Source: Blautia sp.
GTDB lineage: Bacteria > Bacillota > Clostridia > Lachnospirales > Lachnospiraceae
NCBI GenBank assembly: GCA_023667395.1
Contig: JAMPAC010000007.1
Coordinates: 28,504-92,503, forward strand
Direction: 5' to 3'
Length of the DNA stretch: 64,000 nucleotides
Shown: positions 58,276-64,000 of the stretch, piece by piece
Position numbering within the stretch: position 1 is the stretch's first letter
Layout of the letters: each line of letters starts with the position of its first letter
Notes under the pieces: model-generated
Told to the model about the DNA's origin: nothing
What the model saw: the letters and a program-made list of their open reading frames with translations, nothing else
The model's database searches: none
Program-made: the position numbers and the translations under genes

Positions 58276-58473
58276 TCATGCCAATTTACCCTCTGGGGCC
58301 TTAAGTGTTTTTCCGGCTTCTGCCAGGGGATCATTAGGAGCAACTACCTGTCCTGAAGGAGTCACACTAACTGCCTCACCCCTTTTTAAGCGTTCCGCCA
58401 ACTCTTTTCTTTTCTGCGCTGCAGCATCATCACTGCCAAAAATACCCACAGGAACTGCCATAGTTCTTCCCAT
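58276..58473 (-). CDS. 65-aa first gene of the conjugation operon
   Basis: The product begins MGRTMAVPVGIFGSDDAAAQ, has a charged middle helix (KRKELAERLKRGEAVSV) and a loose C-terminus ending EGKLA. ATG 58473 is preceded by AAAGGAGGT; the longer frame from 58509 has AAGG touching the start. It does not show a beta-grasp fold and lacks a C-terminal Gly-Gly, so I cannot call it the modifier. As first gene it is a candidate substrate, modifier precursor or regulator. Confidence 0.6.
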   Translation of the reverse strand: MGRTMAVPVGIFGSDDAAAQKRKELAERLKRGEAVSVTPSGQVVAPNDPLAEAGKTLKAPEGKLA

Positions 58474-58537
58474 ATATCGCTTACCTCCTTTTATCCGGTA
58501 ATCAGGCATCCTTATTATCCGAATGCCGCTTTATTGC

Positions 58538-58573
58538 AAAAAAATGTTTCGTAGAATTTGCTATTCTACGAAA
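58538..58573 (-). terminator. Recombination site 1 doubling as a hairpin terminator
   Basis: Read on the minus strand, TTTCGTAGAAT and ATTCTACGAAA pair perfectly over 11 bp around an AGCAA loop and are followed after 2 nt by seven T (58544 down to 58538). It lies right at the integrase stop codon and before the operon start. In the present orientation it should stop integrase transcripts from entering the operon. Confidence 0.55.
58547..58573. repeat. Recombination-type site 1 (inverted relative to site 2)
   Basis: Arms TTTCGTAGAAT and ATTCTACGAAA flank core TTGCT, the shape of a tyrosine-recombinase core site (inverted 11-bp arms around a short spacer). It overlaps the stop codon of the recombinase gene. 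Confidence 0.75.
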
Positions 58574-59535
58574 AGCGTCTGATATTTTTTGTCAAGCAAT
58601 CCCATTTGTTTCTTCTTTTGTGATAAGGAACTGTGCACATATTTGTTTAACGTAAAATTCACACTGGAATGTCCAAGCAATTCACTTAAGGTTTTAATGT
58701 CAAACCCGAGTTCAACGCAATTGGTTGCGAACGTGTGCCTTAATGAATGGAAATTACGATCTTCAAGCTTACATTTTTTCAATACTGCTTTGAACGCATA
58801 CTGTAATGTCCTCGGTTCATAAGGAATGAAAGAACCTGTTAAAACATAGTTTTCCGGTTTTATATCCGGTACGTTCATTTCTTTCATATAGTCCAGAACG
58901 ATATATGGCAATGGAACATATCGCTTGGACTTTTTGCTTTTGGGCGGATTGGACATGAGTCGCGTACCTGTTTCCATTTGTAATCTTTGCGCTGTTTCAC
59001 AAATATGTATTATCTTTCTTTCAAAATCTATATGTTCCCGCTTCAGGGCACATATTTCCCCGATTCGCATTCCCGTAGTTAATGATAGCAGTATTCCCAG
59101 ATTGTTTTTATTCACTATTCTGGTCAGTTCATGTAGGATTTGCTTTTCTTCACATGGGGTAAGAACTTCGCACTCCCTTTCTTCGGAATCTCTAAATTCA
59201 AACACGATATCTAAATTAAGATTATATGAATGTCTCGTGCCGTATTTAATGATGGCTCTGATTAAATATAAAATCGACTTCATGGTACTCTTTGAATATT
59301 GAACTTCATTTTTCTGGGAAATAATGATCAAGCCCTGTTCAAACCGGAAAGCACTGAATTCATTTGCCCTCAGGCTGCCAAATTCCGGCAGAATGATATT
59401 TGACAGAAGATTCCGATACTTTATGTAGGTGGACGATTTTACTGCTGATTTTTTTTGAGCCAGCCATTCGTTAGCAATGTATTCAAATGTATGTCCCAAT
59501 TCCTGTGATTCATGGTTTTCTGTACCTCTTTTCAT
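58561..59535 (-). CDS. Tyrosine recombinase inside an invertible segment
   Basis: The 324-aa product is a complete tyrosine recombinase: N-terminal core-binding domain (FEYIANEWLAQKKSAVKSST), catalytic Arg in TTGMRIGEICALKREH, Lys-bearing hairpin, HSLRHTFATN (His, Arg), GHSSVNFTLNKYVH (His and nucleophile Tyr). ATG 59535 follows TAGGAGG. It lies alone between two inverted recombination-type sites and carries no sign of a phage or conjugative element around it. This is the layout of a self-inverting switch; it probably acts on those two sites. After inversion the stop codon is unchanged, because the core and inner arm stay the same. Confidence 0.9.
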   Translation of the reverse strand: MKRGTENHESQELGHTFEYIANEWLAQKKSAVKSSTYIKYRNLLSNIILPEFGSLRANEFSAFRFEQGLIIISQKNEVQYSKSTMKSILYLIRAIIKYGTRHSYNLNLDIVFEFRDSEERECEVLTPCEEKQILHELTRIVNKNNLGILLSLTTGMRIGEICALKREHIDFERKIIHICETAQRLQMETGTRLMSNPPKSKKSKRYVPLPYIVLDYMKEMNVPDIKPENYVLTGSFIPYEPRTLQYAFKAVLKKCKLEDRNFHSLRHTFATNCVELGFDIKTLSELLGHSSVNFTLNKYVHSSLSQKKKQMGLLDKKYQTLFVE

Positions 59536-59583
59536 GATTACCTCCTAAAATTTGCACAATAACCAGTCAAAAAAGAAAAAATA

Positions 59584-59612
59584 TTGACAAATGATTGGTC
59601 AGATATTAAAAT
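59584..59612 (+). promoter_or_regulatory. Strong promoter inside the invertible segment, pointing away from the operon
   Basis: TTGACA (59584-59589) and TAAAAT (59607-59612) are exactly 17 bp apart, the best housekeeping promoter in the region. Its start near 59619 lies in the inner arm of site 2. In this orientation it reads right, into the hairpin at 59671; after inversion it would read left into the operon at 58473. Confidence 0.8.
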
Positions 59613-59639
59613 TATCGTTGAATAGCAAATTCTACGAAA
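59613..59639. repeat. Recombination-type site 2
   Basis: Arms TATCGTTGAAT and ATTCTACGAAA flank core AGCAA, the reverse complement of the site 1 core. The outer 20 bp (59620-59639) are an exact inverted copy of 58547-58566. The inner arm matches the consensus arm at 9 of 11 positions. Confidence 0.75.
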
Positions 59640-59660
59640 TAATTGTAGACAGAATATTCT

Positions 59661-59705
59661 TCCAAAAATAAGACCGCCGCTATGGTTCCCCATATACGGC
59701 GGTCT
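59661..59705 (-). terminator. Terminator of the DUF1538/P-II-like operon
   Basis: AGACCGCCG and CGGCGGTCT (59671-59679 and 59697-59705) with an inner CTATGG/CCATA stem form a strong hairpin, followed on the minus strand by TATTTTT. It insulates the invertible segment from upstream transcripts and may also stop the outward promoter. Confidence 0.8.
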
Positions 59706-59751
59706 GAAAACACGGCATATTCAGCGCACGTTCCTATATCTAATCCTCCGT

Positions 59752-60447
59752 TCAGTCCAGTCCCACGCTCTCGTCAACGGGCAGTGAAAATACCATCCCC
59801 TGGGCCTCGCTCTGAGCACCGCACGCCTGCCCGATGGCCTGCATGATGGCCAGCTTATCTTCTTTCCGGGCCAGTATCAGAACCACTTCCCGCTCCTCCT
59901 GCACGCTGATCTTCCAGAACTTCATGGCCTCCTCGCTCCCGATCTGCCTGCTGTGGAACACTGTTCCGCCGGAAGCCCCCGCCGGCCTTGCCGCTGCCAT
60001 GACCGCTCCGCTGAACCCCTGATTCACGATCGCCATGATCATATAATATCTGTTCTCTGACATTTCCATCCTGTTCCTTCCTAAAAGCTGTTGTTTGATC
60101 TCCGGCTGCAGGCTCTCCATGATCTGCACGAGACGGCCGCTTCCGCCGGATATATTGACCGTAAACGCGATACCGGTGTTAGGCGCTCCCAGGTGCAGCT
60201 TTTTGCGCAGCCTGATCAGCATCTCATCCGCAAAGAACCTGGGCGCCATGCACATCAGCACATTTTTATCAATCCCATCAAGTCCCAGCATATCCATGAC
60301 TTCGCTGGACGCGGTGCCCTGCGCATGGACGAAATACTGGACGGGCACGTTGCCCTGTTTATAGAGTTCCACCGCCTTTTTCGCCAGCTTTGGCGTGGCA
60401 ATGAGGATCAGCAGCCGGAAAGCCGGTTTTGGATTATTGTTCGTCAT
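59752..60447 (-). CDS. P-II-like regulatory protein, tandem domains
   Basis: The 231-aa product holds two successive ferredoxin-like halves (RLLILIATPKLAKKAVELYKQGNVPVQYFVH, then NRYYMIMAIVNQGFSGAVMAAARPAGASGGTVFHSR, ending VVLILARKEDKLAIMQAI). The GASGGT loop and the strand order resemble P-II/CutA-type signal proteins. The DUF1538 membrane protein encoded upstream overlaps its start by 14 nt, a combination seen in other Firmicutes, so this protein probably regulates that transporter-like partner. ATG 60447 follows GAGGAG. The ligand is unknown. Confidence 0.7.
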   Translation of the reverse strand: MTNNNPKPAFRLLILIATPKLAKKAVELYKQGNVPVQYFVHAQGTASSEVMDMLGLDGIDKNVLMCMAPRFFADEMLIRLRKKLHLGAPNTGIAFTVNISGGSGRLVQIMESLQPEIKQQLLGRNRMEMSENRYYMIMAIVNQGFSGAVMAAARPAGASGGTVFHSRQIGSEEAMKFWKISVQEEREVVLILARKEDKLAIMQAIGQACGAQSEAQGMVFSLPVDESVGLD

Positions 60448-61978
60448 CTGCACACTCCTCCTCAAACTCAAAGATTTCATCCACAGCATCCGGCGAGATC
60501 GGCTCCATTACGGCCGCCATCTCCGCCCTGTTCAGCTTGTACTGATATACCATTCCCATGATCTGGACGGCGATCAGCGGCGTAAGAGCCACCAGCGCCA
60601 CCACGCCGAACGCGTCCGTCATGATGTTTCCGTTTGCGGCATCACAGGCTCCGATACTTAAGGGAAGCAGGAATGTGGTGGTCATGGGGCCGCTGGCCAC
60701 GCCGCCGGAGTCGAAAGCGATACCCACGAACATTTTCGGCACAAGCCTGGAAAGCGCCAGCGCAATGAGATAGCCGGGAATAATGATATAGTAGATGGGC
60801 AGCCCCGTCAGCACCCGCAGCATGGCCAGACCCACGCTGGCGGATACGCCCACGGACAGGCAGCGGTTCATGGCTTTCGCGGATACCGCGCCGTTGGTCA
60901 CATCCTCCACCTGATGGTTCAGCACCTGTATGGCGGGCTCCGCCTTTACAATATAATATCCGATCAGCATCCCGATGGGCACCAGCAGCCATTTCCAGCT
61001 TGCGGAAGCGATCTCGCTCCCCATGGCGGAACCCACCGGCGCGAATCCCACATTCACCCCGCAGAGGAAAAGCACCAGCCCGATGTATGTATACGCAAAC
61101 CCCACCAGGACACGCTTGATCTGGCGCTTCCGGTAACGACGGCTGAACACCTGGAAAATGGCGAACACCGCCGCCACGGGAAGCAGCGAGACCAGAACTT
61201 CCTTGACATAAGGCGGCATACTGGCCAGGAATTCCCATACCACATCCCGGGTGGTCACTACGTCCGCCACCGCAGCCGCCGTGTAGGAAGCTTCGGTGGG
61301 ATTGTAGAAACAGCCCAGGATCATGACCGCCAGAACCGGCCCCACGCTGGCAAGCGCCACCAGACCGAAACTGTCGCTGGAAGCGTTCCTGTCGCCTCTG
61401 ACCGATGCCAGACCCACACCCATGGCCATGATAAAGGGGACTGTCATGGGACCCGTCGTGACACCGCCGGAGTCAAAGGCCACCGCCAGGAAATCCCTGG
61501 AGACTAGGAACGATATCCCGATCAGGACAAGATAAAGCACGGTCAGTATGGTCGGCAATTTAATCTGGAACAGGATCCTGACAATCGCCAGCGCCAGGAA
61601 GAGCCCGACTCCCACCGCCACCGTCAGAATCAGCGTGTAATTGGGAATGGAGGGAACCTGCTGCGCCAGCACCTGCAGATCCGGCTCGGAGATCGTTATG
61701 ATCGTACCCATGGAAAATCCGATCAGCAGGATCAGTATGATCTTACGCGTCTTGGATATCTGGACGCCGATACCCTCTCCCAGGGGGGTCATGGACATCT
61801 CCGCCCCCAGCTGGAAAAAGCCCATTCCCACCACCAGCATGATCGCGCCCACAAGGAACAGCACCATTGTGCCCAGTTCCACGGGAACAAGCAGGATGCT
61901 GAGCAGCAGCACGATACCCGTGATCGGGAGGACTGCAGAGACTGATTCCAGTATTTTTTCTTTCAGTTTTTGGTTCAA
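60434..61978 (-). CDS. DUF1538 family membrane protein (duplicated)
   Basis: The 514-aa protein has about 12 membrane helices arranged as two related halves. Each contains the segment AFDSGGVTTGPMTVPFIMAMGVG or AFDSGGVASGPMTTTFLLPLSIG, the DUF1538 signature, with conserved Asp/Ser/Gly residues in a likely pore. The repeated halves suggest a transporter with inverted topology. The substrate is unknown. It starts with TTG 61978 behind GGGGTG. It is coupled to the P-II-like gene, which suggests regulation by a small-molecule signal. Confidence 0.85.
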   Translation of the reverse strand: MNQKLKEKILESVSAVLPITGIVLLLSILLVPVELGTMVLFLVGAIMLVVGMGFFQLGAEMSMTPLGEGIGVQISKTRKIILILLIGFSMGTIITISEPDLQVLAQQVPSIPNYTLILTVAVGVGLFLALAIVRILFQIKLPTILTVLYLVLIGISFLVSRDFLAVAFDSGGVTTGPMTVPFIMAMGVGLASVRGDRNASSDSFGLVALASVGPVLAVMILGCFYNPTEASYTAAAVADVVTTRDVVWEFLASMPPYVKEVLVSLLPVAAVFAIFQVFSRRYRKRQIKRVLVGFAYTYIGLVLFLCGVNVGFAPVGSAMGSEIASASWKWLLVPIGMLIGYYIVKAEPAIQVLNHQVEDVTNGAVSAKAMNRCLSVGVSASVGLAMLRVLTGLPIYYIIIPGYLIALALSRLVPKMFVGIAFDSGGVASGPMTTTFLLPLSIGACDAANGNIMTDAFGVVALVALTPLIAVQIMGMVYQYKLNRAEMAAVMEPISPDAVDEIFEFEEECADDEQ

Positions 61979-61991
61979 AGCATCACCCCAT

Positions 61992-63412
61992 TTAATAATT
62001 TGTTTTCCTTATTGCAGCAATTTCCTCTATCACACACTGATGCACCTTTTTCCCGGTATCATAGCTAAGACCCACAGCAAGGATCCGTTCCACGTTTTCC
62101 GCCCTCAGTTTCTCACAATACTCCTTATCCCTGATCTGGGAGATTGCCGCTTCCGGCGTATCATTGGCTTTCAGTTCCAGAATGATTCCCGGCAGATTTT
62201 TCCGCTTTGGGTGGAAAATGAAATCCGCAAACCCCTTTCCGCTTTTCTCTTCCCGTTCTATCCTGAATTTATTCCGGGCGGAAAGATAGGCAAGGGTTAG
62301 CACTTTTCCAAAGCTTTCTGGAACTCCAGCATAAGTTCTTTGTTGGGTATCCTGATCTCGCCATTATAATATGACAGCAGGCCGTAGACAATCATGGCTG
62401 CATAAGTTTCTTTCCTGTTTTTAGGGTTTTCCTGTCCGGCGGAATATTCTTCCTCAATATCTATCCTGACAGGAATGTCATTTATCATTCTGACAATATC
62501 ATCCCGCACTTCTCCAATATTATATTGCAGAAAAAACAGCACCTCGTCCATTTTTCCGGTTCTGGTCCAATAACTCTGACAGACTGCATCCTCAAGCGCG
62601 CATACGACAGATCTTGGATTATACAGTCTCTCCCCGCACCTTGTCTGGTAACCGTTGTACCATTCATTGATCTCGTCCATAGTCAGCACCGACTGTTTTC
62701 CACAGAGCATTCCGACCTCGCTTTCCGTAAATCCAAAATATTCCTCAAAAAGCGGATCTTTCAGCATGGTATACTCTTTGAACATGTTCAGGGCGGAACC
62801 GGTACTGTACTTTTTGAGCGGCAGCACCCCAGTCATATAAGCGAAAGCCACATAGGGCTGGTCTTTCAGCAGGTTCCTCAGGAATTCCAGAAATTCCCCA
62901 TGGTGCTCCACATACAGTTCATGGCTGAAGATATAATCCCACTCATCGATGATAAAAATAAACTGATCCTCTGTGGCAGCCAGCATATCGGCGATACTGT
63001 CGAATTCCCTGCTTTGCAGCCGTGGATAGGCCTCCATTATGTCACGTTTTATGGAATTCCTGATGAGTCCGATATAGTCGTCATATGCGCTGCCCCTGTC
63101 CGATAACCGGTTCAGGCACAGGTGAATGACATTATACTGATTCAAATGCCGCGCATAGGTTTCACTTTTACTGATATGCAATCCATCAAACAGGGATGCC
63201 GTATCATATGCCTTGCAATAATATGCACCAAGCATGTTGATCACGGAAGTCTTTCCAAAACGGCGCGGTTTCGTAACGCAGACATACTTCATATTGGTAC
63301 AGATGCGCCTGTTTATGTTTTCGATCATAGCGGATTTATCAACAAAATACTGGCTGTTGGCCAACTCCCCGTATAAGATCATCGCCGTTCTGGTGTTTAA
63401 ACATACAGCCAT
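61992..63412 (-). pseudogene. Split AAA-ATPase / PD-(D/E)XK protein gene
   Basis: The first part (62297-63412, 371 aa) is an AAA-ATPase-like protein: VDKSAMIENI, Walker A-like CVTKPRRFGKTSVINML, FIIDEWDYIF, TGVLPLKKY. The second part (61992-62303, 103 aa, another frame) holds the nuclease-like end: LTLAYLSARNKFRIERE, GKGFADFIFHPKR, GIILELKAND. Full relatives are single proteins of about 520-570 aa. The first frame stops at EKC, exactly where the second frame begins in another phase, and about 45 residues between them are missing. This is a deletion plus frameshift. The ATPase half still has a good start (ATG 63412 behind GGAGGCC). Confidence 0.75.
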
Positions 63413-63436
63413 AACAGGCCTCCTTTTTTTCTTCTT

Positions 63437-63889
63437 TCACACATTAATATCCAGATTCTTCCCCTCAATATCTTCCACAAAAATATTTTCCTGCATTGTC
63501 AGGCACTTTTTCAACTTGTATGCCTGGACTTTTGACAAGGGTGCATGAAAACCGATCTTTCCTTTCTGATATCTGCCTGCCAGTATGGCTTCATGCAGAT
63601 CTTTCACAAAAGAATACCACCGGGATTCCTGCCCGGTATCGGTTTTGTCCGATAAATAGCGCTCCCCGTCCGCCATGTAAAAGATCAGCAGCGCCGTGCT
63701 CAACTCGCATTTCTTATGATCCAGGATTGCCTGCGGGATGTCAAATCCGTCGTCCCAGTTATAATTATACGCATACATGTATAATATTTCCGGATCCTCT
63801 GTCTGCGCAAGTTCCGCCCGTATTTTGTCCTTGTCCTCATATTCGTACAGCCATGATTCCAGCTTTGAGATTCTCGTTTTGTCATTCAT
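63437..63889 (-). CDS. DUF4274-domain protein
   Basis: The 150-aa product has the DUF4274 pattern: EDPEILYMYAYNYNWDDGFDIPQAILDHKKCELSTALLIFYMADG, then a C-terminal helical part with a WYSFVKDLHEAILAGRYQKG segment. Family members are small, soluble proteins of unknown role, sometimes near toxin genes. GGAGA lies just before ATG 63889. No operon partner is evident. Confidence 0.75.
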   Translation of the reverse strand: MNDKTRISKLESWLYEYEDKDKIRAELAQTEDPEILYMYAYNYNWDDGFDIPQAILDHKKCELSTALLIFYMADGERYLSDKTDTGQESRWYSFVKDLHEAILAGRYQKGKIGFHAPLSKVQAYKLKKCLTMQENIFVEDIEGKNLDINV

Positions 63890-63908
63890 GCGGTTTCTCC
63901 TTCGAAAA

Positions 63909-64000
63909 TTATATTTTACGCAGCACCCGGATCACGGCGTCATAGTTTTCAGGACGGTGGGGGAAAGTACAGTCCATGCAGTTCTTGATCCTCTTTCCGT
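63909..64000 (-). CDS. C-terminal end of a gene cut by the window
   Basis: The frame is open to the window edge and ends at a TAA at 63909-63911. The visible 30 residues include KNCMDCTFP (a Cys-x-x-Cys pair) and end YDAVIRVLRKI. Codon use looks coding, but the fragment is too short to identify. Confidence 0.55.
   Translation of the reverse strand, partial: GKRIKNCMDCTFPHRPENYDAVIRVLRKI

Noticed and set aside
58547-59639. attL/attR of an integrated mobile element
   Set aside because: The two sites are inverted, not direct, and the 1-kb interval holds only the recombinase, so excision is not expected from them.
1-64000. CRISPR arrays, tRNA or rRNA genes
   Set aside because: No spaced short repeats with unique spacers and no tRNA/rRNA-like sequence were recognised; a tRNAscan or Infernal run would settle it.

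Overview
The window looks like a chromosomal segment of a spore-forming Gram-positive Clostridia, most likely a Lachnospiraceae. The evidence is a complete spoIIIAA-AH operon, the clostridial gene order asp23-nusB-xseA-xseB-ispA-dxs-tlyA-nadK-argR-recN, strong AGGAGG-type ribosome sites and a moderately GC-rich core. No rRNA, tRNA or CRISPR array was seen.

1-30 kb is mostly core genome on the minus strand. It starts with two lipoproteins. A five-gene uronate operon follows (kduI, kduD, an RpiB-like isomerase, a KDPG aldolase, kdgK) that takes 5-keto-4-deoxyuronate to pyruvate and triose phosphate. Next come the nusB-to-recN housekeeping operon, prfC, deoB, the spoIIIA operon, a transglutaminase-like protein coupled to a PilZ/degenerate HD-GYP protein, and a glycerol-1-phosphate dehydrogenase-like gene. 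30-34 kb holds a plus-strand operon of an ECF-type sigma factor, a membrane protein and an ABC exporter. 34-42 kb is accessory: a VOC protein, two AT-rich orphans, an ankyrin-repeat protein, a zinc-ribbon membrane protein, a helical orphan and an MBOAT/AlgX-like polysaccharide O-acetylation pair.

42-59.6 kb is the most interesting part. A tightly packed minus-strand operon (58473 down to about 46696) begins with a 65-aa protein, an E2-like protein, a JAMM/JAB peptidase and an E1/ThiF-like protein. It continues with a four-helix membrane protein, a small helical protein, a soluble coiled-coil FtsK/SpoIIIE ATPase and a WXG100-type protein. It ends with a papain/C39-like cysteine-peptidase protein, its probable partner, a small membrane protein and two Sel1-repeat proteins. 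Two orphans and an Hsp70-like ATPase lie downstream. No EssB, EsaA, EssA, YukD or recognisable ubiquitin-like protein is present, so this is not a standard type VII secretion locus.

Upstream of this operon is a complete tyrosine recombinase gene flanked by two recombination-type sites in inverted orientation (58547-58573 and 59613-59639). Just inside the distal site is a near-consensus promoter (TTGACA, 17 bp, TAAAAT) that points away from the operon in this assembly. Inverting the roughly 1.06-kb segment would aim it at the operon. The near site also forms a perfect hairpin followed by seven U on the operon strand, so it may act as a terminator in the present orientation. I infer a phase-variable ubiquitin-like/type-VII-like system, shown here in its OFF state.

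59.7-64 kb returns to a more core-like composition: a P-II-like protein with a DUF1538 membrane protein, a broken AAA-ATPase/PD-(D/E)XK gene, a DUF4274 protein and a gene end cut by the window edge.
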